In this document: piece after piece, positions 24,878 to 35,577 of the stretch
Layout of the letters: each line of letters begins with the position of its first letter
Position numbering within the stretch: the stretch's first letter is position 1
Assembly: GCA_000711775.1 (NCBI GenBank)
Contig: ARYC01002457.1
Span: forward strand, 1-64,000
Direction of reading: 5' to 3'
DNA: 64,000 bases
Source: Oxytricha trifallax
Lineage: Eukaryota; Ciliophora; Spirotrichea; Sporadotrichida; Oxytrichidae
Program-made: the position numbers and the translations under genes
Notes under the pieces: generated by a model
Seen by the model: only the letters and a program-made list of their open reading frames with translations
Database searches by the model: none
Told to the model about the DNA's origin: nothing

Positions 24878-24986
24878 AAAATTGCTTATGTATTTGAATT
24901 ATTATATAAATAATACCATTGCAGTGCTTCTCAACTTGCTTTTTAGCAATAGTTGAATGGCAAGATTCACAGATAAAGGTCACCAT
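24199..24986 (-). CDS. LYAR-type C2HC zinc finger protein
   Basis: Start at 24986: M-V-T-F-I-C-E-S-C-H-S-T-I-A-K-K-Q-V-E-K-H-C. After an intron the finger continues KCRNAWFFTCIECSKTLEG then FEYKEHNECMTEV. This matches the N-terminal LYAR domain (CxxC ... H..C, CxxC ... H..C) of the nucleolar growth regulator family. The intron starts GTATTATT right after the first H-C-N and ends AAAG; splicing there gives H-C-N-G-K-C-R-N. A second gap (about 24545-24670) separates a basic/acidic tail rich in K, D, E. TGA at 24199-24201; the final hydrophobic residues may be IES or intron read-through. Confidence 0.72.
24838..24874. repeat. (TA)n microsatellite inside LYAR-like intron
   Basis: About 36 bp of pure TA repeat in the first intron of the LYAR-like gene; a second, shorter TA run lies near 24998-25014 in its 5' flank. 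Confidence 0.85.
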
Positions 24987-25520
24987 AGTAATTACAGTAT
25001 ATATATATATATATAGTTTAATAAATAAAGTGATAAATAATTAATAGACTTCAATTTAGAATTAAAACTTTGAAGTATTTTCTGATATTTAATTAAACGA
25101 ATTTACTATTTAATGCATACTTATTACTTAAATAAAACAAATGGTTAAAAGTTGCGATACGTTTAGATTATACAGAGTGAAATAATTAGTTGTTGTCTGT
25201 TTATATATTTCTTCGAAGATAAGAAATAAATAAGTAATTTATAAAAATCTCTAATGTCAGCAGCTTAGATAATTTTATAAGTTACTAATAAATTTAATTA
25301 CAATTAGTATAAGAATCTTTAAAAAAATATTTTCAGTTAAGTACCATCGAAAATTACATATTATTTTTATGGCAATTCAATTATGCATTAGTTATAAAAT
25401 AGATAATTTTCATTCTATGTAGTTGAAGTAAAAATAAGTTTTTTGAAATTAAAAAAGTAGAGTAATTAGTATTTTAAGTTTTGATTAGTAAAGTATTGTA
25501 TGTCTTTGAAGTTGCTTTGA
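24987..25520. other. Intergenic AT-rich spacer
   Basis: Nothing recognised apart from the short TA run at its start. Lies between two minus-strand genes that would end up on different macronuclear chromosomes. Confidence 0.4.
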
Positions 25521-25711
25521 TCATTCTTTGTCTTATTATAATTTAGGTTTATAATTGAATCCAAGTGTTGAGCTAGGATAATCAATAATTCCCAAAACCC
25601 CCTTAATCCCATTGCTCATTTTCCACTTTTCCAACTCCTCATTGCTCTCAAATTTATGTTAGTTTTTCAACAATTCACTTCGCAAAAACAAGCCAAGTTA
25701 GTGAAGGTATT
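25521..25711 (-). CDS. Gamma-glutamyl hydrolase, C-terminal segment
   Basis: From the TBE junction the minus strand reads Y-L-H-Q-L-G-L-F-L-R-S-E-L-L-K-N-Q, then a tail to TGA at 25521-25523. The Q-L-G-L-F-L-R-S-E-L-L-K-N block occupies the place of the final helix (F-Y-L-A-E-F-F-V-N-E-A) of known gamma-glutamyl hydrolases. It joins in frame to the HPE-containing segment upstream after excision of 25712-26849 plus one ATT. Confidence 0.72.
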
Positions 25712-26849
25712 CAAAACCCCAAAATTTCTTTTAGTAGTTTTATAAGTGTCTGATTGATTAGGGTAATTTTGAGGTTTAAGATTTATTTTAGATCTAAAGC
25801 ATCAATTTATCTCTAGTATAGAAAATCTGAAAGTTTTTAATGATCATTTTTTCATAATCCTTTCATATTTAAATATATATTAAAGCATTTTTATTGAAAA
25901 AGATAAGTTTGAGTGCAATTTTTTCTTTTTTACATTTCTTACATAGGTTATCACTTAATCTGTTTGTTTATATGAATTTAGAAAATTAGATCATTTCAAA
26001 AATTAGCTTTAATTCACAAATATTTTTGAAATTTTCATTATAAATTATTTTAAATTTGATTAAATAATTTCATTTCTTTTACCTTGCGTTCTTTATTAAT
26101 ATAATATTGTTCAATAAAAAAATATTTTGGGACCCTTAAGAAATTTTTAATAAATAATATGTTTAAAATGACTGATTTTAAGTGTTTTATATCCTCAATT
26201 CTGTCATATTCTAGATTTCAAATTAATATATAAGTAAATTTGACCTGAGATTTTGTATTTCTAATTTCAATTAAATTTAGAAACTTAAATAGAGAAAATT
26301 TTTTTTAAAAAACTGTTAAAAATTACAGAGATAGATCTTTATTTACCAATTAAAAATTCAGTATAATTAGTATTAAATATGCATAAATTAAATTTTTACT
26401 AGAACTAAATTAGTTTAATATTAATTGGTTCAAATTTTTAATTGTGCCGAAATTTAATTAGTAACTAGTCTTAGTCCAATAGGTTTTAATGGAAAAGTTC
26501 CAAAATGATTCAAAATTAATTGGAACTATTTACTAAATAATTAAAACTATAAAGTCACCAAAATGTTTCATTAATGGAATCCCTAAGAAATATAATAAGA
26601 AGTTTTAATAAAATTTAGCTATTTTAAAAGATGTACTCTCATTTAAAATTTCCTAATGAAATAATTTCTGCATAACGTTAATGTAAATTTAGTGAGGATA
26701 AAAAGTATAAGAATAATAATCTTAACTATGAAAATAAACATTGCTTCGAACAAAAGTAGTGATAATTAAGAAAAAGAAGCCCTAATCCCCTATATTACCC
26801 TCATTTATCAAAATATTAATAAAACTACTGAAGGGGTTTTGGAGTATTT
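25712..26849. mobile_element. Internally deleted, decayed TBE, TSD ATT
   Basis: Left end CAAAACCCCAAAATTTC at 25712 after ATT (25709-25711); right end GGGGTTTTGGAGTATTT ending 26849 before ATT (26850-26852). Only the non-coding spacer that lies between the 57- and 22-kDa genes of other TBEs is recognisable inside (about 26395-26560, similar to 8290-8470). The element interrupts the gamma-glutamyl hydrolase gene. Confidence 0.75.
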
Positions 26850-28590
26850 ATTGATATTGGTTATCAGACTTGGAAACTTAAACGTCAACAGCGATTTCAT
26901 AGTACATTTCTGGGTGGACTACCATTCCATAGAAGGGGTAGGTCTGGTGCTCTATAATCGTTGCAATGGTCACTTGAGTGGGTTCAGTGTAAATATCCAC
27001 ATTAGTGGTATCATTAGATATACATAAAATATATGATAGAATAGATAATTTTAAGCAAAGAGAATAAATTTTATTAAAATTTTCTAAAGAATATTTAAAA
27101 TTTGATTATTATAGATTCATATTAAGTGTAATTTCCAGCAGGTTAAATCCAATTTGTAGTTCCCAAAACTCTAAAAATAAAGATATATAACAAAATAGTA
27201 AGAAAAATATATTAAAACTTTGATTTTTAAATAATAAAAAATTTAACTCTATATGCTTCTCCAAGTTAGAAAGCCCCCAAATTATCCTTTACTTATTTTA
27301 AGCCAATATATTCAAAAAAAATTAACTTAATAAAAATTTTTTTTAAATTGAAAGAATTACAACATTAAAATATTTCACTATATAGCCGGGATCTAAAATA
27401 ATGGATAATTAAAACAGTCAAACCTTTTAGCATGAAATTAGTCTATAATAATTAATATTAAAAAAATTGATTTTTTTTATAAGATAACAATTTTATTGGA
27501 TGCACCAAAAGTTAAGGATACTTTTCATACATTTCAATTAGAACAGAATTGTGATGTAAGTGAAATAATATATTTTCATTTTATATTGCACTCTAAATTA
27601 CTGGAGTAAAAGCTTAAATTAACTTTGAATCTATTGACATTTTAGTTAAATTAGCTGGAGTTTATAAGTTTTCTAGCTCAATTTTTTTCAAAAATTCTGT
27701 GTGATTTAACTTTTAAAAAAATTCTTTTTTTCATAATATATAAACAGAAATTTCCACAATATACATATATATTATCTGAAGTTAATATAATAATTAATAT
27801 TAACTCGAGAACTTGAAGAAGTTAAAAACCCTAACAAACTCCAAGAATAGGAAAATGTACTCCATTTAGCAATAATAATAAACTAGTTTATATTTTTAAT
27901 TAAAAAAATGATTTTGATTGTTATATCTTTCCTTCGCAAAATTAAGTACCTTTTCGGCTGTCTAAGTATATTGATGCTTTATCCCAGTATAAGGGTCAAT
28001 TAAAATAAGACTTCCTCCCGAGAAGTATACCCCGTTAACTTATGCATAAATTTAAATATCATTTGTTTAAAAAAAAACTTATTATATATGTATAAAAAGT
28101 TATGCGAGTAATCTTTACAAATCTTCATCAGTGGCATCATAAGGTATAAACACTGGAGTTATTGAGGAATTTACAAACATTTCATAATTTGAAGTGAAGA
28201 TGTAGGAAGAGGCGTTAGTGTATTGATAAAACTCAGGTCTATCCAAAGGAATAGTACTAAATAATAAAAGCACTATTATATATTTAGAAGGCAGTTCATT
28301 ATATAGCTAAAGCATTTATATTCAATTTTTAATTGTTACCAATTATTTTTAATAGTAAGCACACCAATTGTTGGATTTTCAATGGTCTTTTCATTCTCTT
28401 GGCTCAGAACAGTTAATTTCTTTTATAAAAATGCTGATGATCTTAGGCCAGAAATATTAGCAATTTGTATCGACAAAATCATCAGAACTATCAGTTTTGA
28501 GAATAACTGACTAATCAAAGGCTTCTAATCTCCAAAATTAAAAGGTGTCTTTATTTTACTGGAGGCGCTGTGTGCGCTTTAATATCCCAT
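26850..28590 (-). CDS. Gamma-glutamyl hydrolase (peptidase family C26), several MDSs/exons
   Basis: Start at 28590 gives a cytosolic stub and a hydrophobic signal/anchor (LIVLMILSIQIANI). Then ENPTIGVLTIKN (first strand of the glutaminase-like fold), FTSNYEMFVNSSITPVFIPY, VNGVYFSGGSLILIDP, HFPILGVCQGFQLLQVLEL with the catalytic Cys in G-V-C-Q-G-F, VLIEMYEKYPQLLVHP, FRVLGTTNW, and TYPFYGMVVHPEMYYEIA with the catalytic His in H-P-E. Order and spacing agree with gamma-glutamyl hydrolase, a lysosomal/secreted enzyme that trims folate polyglutamates. The blocks are separated by short AT-rich gaps that must be IESs or introns; their borders were not resolved. Confidence 0.75.
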
Positions 28591-28852
28591 ATTTAAATAT
28601 ATTTAATATAGCAAATAAGGAATCCTTGATATAATTTAATAAGTAATTAGAGACAATTAAACTATTAAATCTCACTAAATTTATATTTTTAGATAATTAT
28701 TTCATATTTTCTTTATGCATTTATATAGGTAGAATGTACACTTTCGCAAAATAACTGATTCATAATTCAAATTCAAATTTCTCATTAATAAATATATAGA
28801 TATTTGCCTTTTTAAACTCAAATTATTAAATTTAAACAGCTCTTAAGAAAAA

Positions 28853-31460
28853 ATGAATTTCTAGCAACATCAAGAATAGAATTCTTCAAATTTTCTATTA
28901 CTGCCATAGATGCATAATTTTTACTAAAATGGCTAAAATTTGACTCCTAATCTGTCTTAGAAGCAAAAGTTTTTGCATAATTCTAGGAAGATAATTCAGT
29001 ATTAGAGTTTAATTTTTTATTTCATTATTTCATTAATAATATAAAGCTTTTTATCAGAGGGATTGGGGTACTTTATTTAAAATATTTATTACTTATTAAT
29101 GAAAATCAAATTTTAAGTTAGAACGACTACAGTGGGAGCAGTAATGGAAAATAAAGCATGGGTTTAGATCAGAGTGCTAATTCATATTAGAAGTAGCAAT
29201 AATTTACAAATAGCTCTTTCAAAAATAACAATTTAAGTGATAATAGTGCTTTAAGTCTTAAAGTTTAAAGTTTCTTAGATGGGACTTCTCCTCCCTCATA
29301 TTAATATAAAATTATTCAATATCGGGAAGAGGAAAATCTAAATTAGAAATAAAAAGATTACTCCATTACAATTACTTTTGATATATCATCTTCGAAAGAT
29401 ATAGAATATCTAGAGGCCAAAAATTTTATATAGAGGAAAAAGCAGAGCAACTCAATGTAAAGTAGAGTAAATTAAAGAATGATCACTTCATAAACATAAG
29501 GAAGAATTGGTCTTGAGAGATTTACTACAAACTCTAGCGCTCTTAGAGTTGAAGACCTCACTAATTCTTCAAAATCAAAGGAACTTACTCCTAACTCAAA
29601 TAGTCACATTATTGAGGTTTCTATCATAGATGAGGACGGCAATCCGAGATCGTTTGTAAACCTCAAAAGTGCAGATTAGAATATTACCTATGCATCTCCT
29701 GAGATATGTAGTAAGTTGAACATTAGCAATCAAAGCAGCAATAAACGCAAGTCTACAAGAAGTAGGTCTCAAAAGCATAGAGGTATATCAACCATATAGA
29801 AAAGCTAGAAAACTTTAAGCGTGGATCACTATAGATTTACCACAACTTAGTAGGATAGAAGCGATAGCAGTTCAAAGCAAAAAATTGGATCCACTATGCA
29901 ATCTAAGATCCTTAACAAATTAAGAAACAGGAACAGAGAGTTAATTTAGCAACTAAATCCTAATTATTTTCACATATACAATCAGTAAAATTAACCAGAG
30001 AGAGTAATTGACACATCTCCTTATATGAACACAGATCATAATTCGAGTAGTATAACTTTGAGGAATTAATTTACCACGTTAAATAAAAGTGGTAATAGTA
30101 TAAGTGGATCCCCACCTGTGGCAAGAAATCTCGGTTTAGGGGATGGATCTACAGAATAATCTCCTTCTTTAAATCTTTCTGAGTCCGTAACTCAAGAAGA
30201 ATTGCTGATGATGGGGTGTGAAGTATCAAACTAATAACTTTAGCAACAATTTAGAGAGCTAAAATATTAACATCATTAAAAAAAGGATTTAGCTAAGAAA
30301 ATATTATCATATCAATCTTATGATTCTATATTTAATTAAAAGCATTGACTCTATTTTTAATTATATTGTATAAAGAATATACAAATTTAATTTAAAATTT
30401 GCTGAGATTTTGTTAGCTAAAATTTTAGGATTTATCCATATTTTTTACAATTAATTTAAAAATTCCTCATCAACATGCCTGTTTCCATTTTTTGATAACT
30501 TTCAATTTTTCATGAAATTTAAAAGACAAACTTATAATGTTGTACTCATCAACAAACACTCCTTTTATTAAAGCAATATTATATATCATTAAATTTAACA
30601 TAGAATTATGTAGAATATCTAGAACTCAAATTCGAAATCCCCAAATGAAATATCAATTTAAGATTTTTCAATTGGATCTCTGCCAAATTAAGATAATGGG
30701 GGATTAGTCTCTGACTTTACTATTGAAGGATCACCTGAGTTTGTTAATAAAGAATTGAATCCAATAATTAAAAGTAATATAATTCTATTTTATTTATTAA
30801 ATTACATGTGTGCTAAACTAAATTATGAATAATTTTTACTCTTAGTTTATTTATGCATCCTTATTTAGATAATAGCAATAGCAATAATAAGAATCATACT
30901 ATAATAAAAACTTAAAGCAAGCAGCAAGCTTCCCCTTTAAAATAAGTTTCAAGTCAAAAACTTTAATTATTCCAAAAATCTGTTTCATAAATTTCAAAAA
31001 AGAACTTCGATTTTGATTTACTAGGGGGTGTCCAGGGTTTAGGGATGAATTTGAACTTGAAGAATTTTTCGCATAACTTCTAGGTTAATATTACTCGAAA
31101 TATTTTGAGGAATTCTTAATTATATTGTATAATATACAGTTATTTCTAAATTTTTTACAAAAAAACTAGTTTTATTTGAATTAATTATTTTTACAAGTTT
31201 AAAATTGAAATTCCTCATGTTAATCTACAGCTATTAAAGCTAATTAAGATGCCCTTAGTTCAGAAAATTCCAATGAAAAATCTTAAATTTGCTCAAATAA
31301 TTAAAAGAAATCTATAGAGAAAATTACTCCACCAGCAATAGTATATGGAATAGCCCAAAGTAAAAGCAAAATTGGTGAATTCAAGGTTGAAAATAATGAA
31401 TCATTAACGAGACCTGAAATTATTTTTAGGAAGTCAAGACCTACTTTTATAGTTAACAAT
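28853..31460 (+). CDS. Q/N/S-rich protein, 5' MDSs
   Basis: ATG at 28853: M-N-F-Q-Q-H-Q-E-Q-N-S-S-N-F. MDS 1 ends at pointer TTAGA (29002-29006), repeated at 29118-29122 in the same phase (Q-Y-Q|N-D-Y-S-G). The next frame is open to about 30300 and reads low-complexity Q, N, S, with HIIEVSIIDEDGNPRSFVNL and EELLMMGCEVSNQQLQQQF. Further coding pieces lie about 30610-30830 (SIGSLPNQDNGGLVSDFT), 30862-31110 (FDLLGGVQGLGMNLNL) and 31220-31460 (PPAIVYGIAQSKSKIGEF), separated by AT-rich gaps of 30-300 bp. The last runs straight into the TBE at 31461. Many glutamines are TAA/TAG. Function unknown. Confidence 0.72.
29007..29117. other. IES with pointer TTAGA
   Basis: Bounded by TTAGA at 29002-29006 and 29118-29122. 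Deleting 29007-29122 keeps one copy and joins two Q/N-rich frames in phase. Confidence 0.65.
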
Positions 31461-31599
31461 CAAAACCCCAAAACCCCTTAGTGAGGTTTATAAGTGCTTT
31501 GATTTGTAGGGTATAGTTGGGGTCTTATTGGGGTTAGTAGAGAAAACGCAGGTTTTTTATGAATTTAATGAATATTTAATGAGTATTACTGTACTTAAT

Positions 31600-33048
31600 T
31601 CAAACAAATTTTATCTGCTTATCTTTGTGATACCTCTTGAATTTAGCAGTCTGTAGTTGTTCTAGTATATCATCCAATGATTATCGTGGATATGCTGGAG
31701 CTTTTACGATGACCATCTCAACTATCTTCTTAATTTCATTGCATATTTCATCTTGCTTAATATGTTTAGCAGCCAAACTTATTGATTATTTCTCATGTTT
31801 TGTTCCAAAGTATGACATACTTTCCATATCGCACTCTAAGATAATTGCAGCTACCGCCCAAACATCCCATTATACAGAGCCATTTGTCCATTTCTCTCTT
31901 ATAGGGAAGTATCCTGGAGTGCCTAAAACCTTAGCTAAAGTCACTATCTCTTGTCTTATTGCTCTGTTGAAATCTATGACTACTACTTCTAAAGGGCAGA
32001 GATTTAGCATTACATTTTCTGGCTTCAAATCTCTATGAACATACCCTAGATCATGGAGCTCTTTCACACCCTTAGTCATATCTGTGAGTATCTCATTCAA
32101 ATCATCAGGATATCTATTATGGTAGAGATACTCTCTTAGAGTCATTTCAAACTTCTTGAGTCTCAATGCAATAAAACCATGACCAAGTATAACTCCGTCG
32201 AGCTTAGCTAAGTTCTTGCATTATCTTTTCTAAGCCTCTCTCAGTACTATGTATTCATTTGCAAACTCATTTTAATATTGCTCGTTCTTAATGAGATACT
32301 TGAATGGATATACCTTGTATGCGAATTCATCAACAACTATAAGTTTTACCTTGTTAGGTACGTCAATATTCAAATAGTTTTCAATACAGCTGCTTATGTC
32401 GACTGCATTTAATGCAGGTATATACATTGCTCTCTCTTATAAGCATGCAATATACATACCATTTGCTGGTTGGTTCATTGACTCAAACCGCTTCTATCTC
32501 TTAAGTCTCTCCTACTGCTCTATTTGTGAATCAAGAGAGTTATTTTTTCTTTTAGCAGGTACAAGCTTTTAAGTTTCCTCATCTTTAATCAGGAATTCGC
32601 TTAGATGATGCTTTTGCATATGTCTCTTTACTTTAGCTGAGTGCGTATAAGACTTCATGCAGGTAGTGCATTAGTATCTACCATCTACTTTATCATGCTT
32701 GAAGTAGATCTTAGCTCTACCAGAGTGTACCTCTTTGATGTGTCTCTTCAAGCTAGACTCAGTTGAGAAGAAATTTTAGCAGTCTTCACATTAAAATGTT
32801 TTAATTTTTTCTATTGGTTGCTGTTCCTTATCTTCCTCAACCAATTCAACTTATGTTTAAACTCCCATCTCAGCACTCTACTTCTTGTTTTAAACTTAAA
32901 TTTTAAAGACCTCAGCTTCAAACTCTAGAGCTCTTAGCTCTACCTCCTTTTCAATATAAATTACTTCTGGTTTCTTGGAGGAGCCAAAGTTGAGCAATGA
33001 TTAACCTGTTCCAAGAGAAACTGCCTTACGATTTAAGTTAGCCGCCAT
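31600..33048 (-). CDS. TBE 57-kDa protein: two C2H2 fingers plus kinase-like domain, intact
   Basis: One uninterrupted frame of 482 codons from ATG (complement 33046-33048) to TGA (31600-31602). Two C2H2 fingers near residues 100-170 (CEDCQNFFSTESSLKRHIKE and CTTCMKSYTHSAKVKRHMQK). Kinase-like C-terminal half: a helix-rich linker, then GYVHRDLKPENVMLN (catalytic loop), VVIDFNRAIRQ (DFN in place of DFG), GTPGYFPIREKW (activation/P+1 loop) and VQWDVWAVAAIILECDM (helix F). No glycine-rich loop is obvious. Glutamine codons are partly TAA/TAG. Role in TBE transposition or excision is not established. Confidence 0.9.
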
Positions 33049-33614
33049 GTTTAAATTCAAATTTAAATTTCTATTATTAATAAGTAAAAACCTCACTGGC
33101 TATACTAACTTTGTATAGGAGCTGGCACTGCAACAACAATGGTTGATTCTTAGGTGTTAGACATCATATTTATACTTAGTTTATAACTATAAATTTTCTA
33201 ATTTTATGCTTAATATTTTTAATTTTGGTACCAACTGAGAATAAATTCAGGTTGGTACTGGTACCAATTAGGTTTTGAACCATTTTGGAACTTTTCCATT
33301 AAAACCTCATTAGTTAAAAACTAGGTACTAATTAAGTTTTGGTACTATTAAATTGGTACCAATTAAATTTAAACGAATTTAGTACCGGTACTAATCAAAT
33401 TTAAACAAATTTAGTACTAATTTAATGGAACTAAATTGATAAAAATGGAGCTCCATCTCTGAAGTTTGTTACAGCTTCTGCCAGCTTTCTCCACGTATCC
33501 TTACCAGGTTGACCTCCTATAAGATGCCCATATTTAATACTAAGATTTTTAACAGTAGGATCCAGAACTCTATATATTAAAATTTGAAATTCAATAACAA
33601 GAGAAGGAACAAGG

Positions 33615-34405
33615 ATGGAATCTATAAGTACTGCAATGAAGAGGGTTGAAGCTTAAGAAATGATCTCAAGATTTAGAAGCAAGGAAGATCTCTATCGATA
33701 CCTCACTTAGCATGGTAAGCATGTGACATATACTTAATCATATACTATAGTGGGTTTATTCCTTCCAACGATGGAAGGTACCAAAATTTCATTCTTAAAA
33801 GCTATACTCTGCGATGAGAAGAAAGCCTTCAAAAACAGTGAAATAAAGTTGATAGATATACCAAACTACCCAGAGATTTCAGTCACTAATCTCTACGAGG
33901 ATGCGATGAAAGATGAAGAGTTGGTAGTTTATCTTCCTACCAAGAAACAACTCTCTAACAAGCTTCCAGAAAGGAGCTTCTTCTTTGGAGTTCTTGGCAC
34001 TTTAAGAGAGAGTTATCTCAGAGAGATCATTGAAGAAGCTCACAAAAAACGCTACTCTATTTCTCCTGAAGATTAAAAGAAGCAAGGCATACTAATAAGC
34101 GAGACCTGGCTCGCTGAGCTTAAGAAGCACCCATTCCTCTCTAGTAAGCTTTGATTCATAACTTTGTAGGGAAACCTGGAACTGGTATATTCCTAATGAA
34201 AGAGCATGCGAAGGTTCACAGAGAGAGAAAGTCATAGACTATTTATGAAGTGAGCAAAAGACTTTATAAAGATGTCTAAAAGCTAGAAGAAATGAACATA
34301 GATGCAGGAGCTGGCACAAAGAGAAGAAATATGGGTCCAAGCAAGCCTTAAGAAGAGGAGAAGAAAGAGAAGCCAAACCCCTTTATGGGCCAATTTAATA
34401 TGTGA
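33615..34405 (+). CDS. TBE 22-kDa protein; candidate 26-nt intron extends it to 254 aa
   Basis: ATG at 33615: M-E-S-I-S-T-A-M-K-R-V-E-A-Q. Unspliced it stops at TGA 34152-34154 after 179 residues, which fits the name 22-kDa. That TGA lies inside a GT...AG stretch at 34144-34169 (starts GTAAGC, ends TTGTAG). Removing it gives 765 nt and adds about 75 residues: KPGTGIFLMKEHAKVHRER, then YEVSKRLYKDVQ, then a Lys/Glu tail to TGA 34403-34405. The added region is conserved at protein level in the divergent inner TBE (5029-5819). No known domain. Confidence 0.8.
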
Positions 34406-34411
34406 ATATAT

Positions 34412-35476
34412 TCATTCGTTTAAATCTAAAACTTATTTATAAACATTCATTCTTCCTTCTCTCGCACAAACTGTTGTCTTATCTACGCTTACTCTCTTAC
34501 AGCTGCTTTGAATCAAGTCTACTGTATCGATAGGCAAGTCATGCATAAGATGATACAGCAGCAGCTTCTTGTAGTGAGTCTTGATTTAACTCCAGTAGAA
34601 TTCTATTCCATTAAATTAAGGACTATAAGGAACGTTATAAACAGGAGTTATATTTAGGTCTTCATAAGCTTTCTTAGACTCCTTAGTCTTATGAACTGAT
34701 AGGTTATCAACAAACAGGATGATCTCTTGGTTGCTATACTTCTCTCTGAGCTTATGTAGGAACTCTATATACTACTCTCGCTTAATAGAGCGAGGGTGAA
34801 TCACATAACTCTCTAAGCCTGAATCTTCACTTATACCAGCTAAAATTGCATGGGTGACTACCTTCACTTTTTAGTCATAAACTTCTATATTATCATACTT
34901 CTTATACCAAGACTTATTAATAAAAGTGTTGAAAGTAAACACAGCTTCATCTGCATGTATGAACTTGATGTTATTATCAATAGCTCTCTGCATTTAATCA
35001 TATATATAGTTTAAATTATTACTATAAAATGGCACTGTAAAATCAATCACTCTCTTCACTCTGTTGACAGTCTTGAAAGTAATACCATTTCTTCTATAAA
35101 TGTTGGCTATAGTCTAAGGAGAGATGCGCATATCAGGAAACTTGCGATGAAACATTACAGCTCGCTAGTCTAGAGGAAAGTGTGCCCAATACTTTAAAGT
35201 CTTAGAGTCACAGAGGTAGTCAATATGGTGCTGTGAGAACTTTTATTTTCTAGCAGGATGCTTTCAAGTACCAGAATTAAAATGCTAAACAGCTAACATG
35301 CAGTGATACCTAACAGTAGAGGCACTCTTGTGTAAGAGCTTTGCAATAGCTGCATAATTCAATACTGGTTTGACTTAATCTATATTAATACTCGTACCAT
35401 ACCTAAGCTGAAGCAGTAAATCTAAATATTTCTCATCATAAATCGACCCTAAATTTCGCTAATTTCTATTTCTCAT
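34412..35476 (-). CDS. TBE 42-kDa transposase (DD34E), one in-frame TGA at codon 71
   Basis: Start complement 35474-35476 (M-R-N-R-N-Q-R-N-L-G), end TGA 34412-34414, 355 codons including stops. Catalytic residues: first D in FIHADEAVF, second D in ILFVDNLSVHKTK, E in YSPQFNGIEFYW, with 34 residues between second D and E as in Tc1/mariner-like enzymes. An HTH-like N-terminal part precedes. A single TGA at 35264-35266 falls between N-S-G-T and K-H-P-A; the copy at 44786 has the same TGA, the copies at 3956 and 14390 do not. If TGA is always stop, this copy makes no full transposase. Confidence 0.85.
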
Positions 35477-35577
35477 TTTGTAAATAGGCCTAATTTCTCT
35501 ACTAACCCCAATAAGACCCAACTATACCCTACAAATCAAAGCACTTATAAACCTCACTAAGGGGTTTTGGGGTTTTG

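Larger units (their letters stand above)
31461..35577. mobile_element. Complete TBE (subtype A), 4117 bp, TSD AAT
   Basis: Ends CAAAACCCCAAAACCCCTTA and the exact reverse complement, flanked by AAT at 31458-31460 and 35578-35580. Inverted terminal repeats extend about 75 bp. Genes: 57-kDa (-) 31600-33048, 22-kDa (+) 33615-34405, 42-kDa (-) 34412-35476. The 22- and 42-kDa genes converge with only 6 bp between their stops. Least damaged copy in the window. It sits inside the Q/N/S-rich gene. Confidence 0.95.

Noticed and set aside
25521-27030. Seipin (Y-x-I-x-V-x-V ... L-G-x-F resemblance)
   Set aside because: Adding the upstream segments shows the Cys and His motifs and the whole block order of gamma-glutamyl hydrolase.
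34412-35476. Mini-intron covering the TGA at codon 71 of the 42-kDa gene
   Set aside because: Alignment with the inner copy shows equal length on both sides of the TGA and the phase would not fit.
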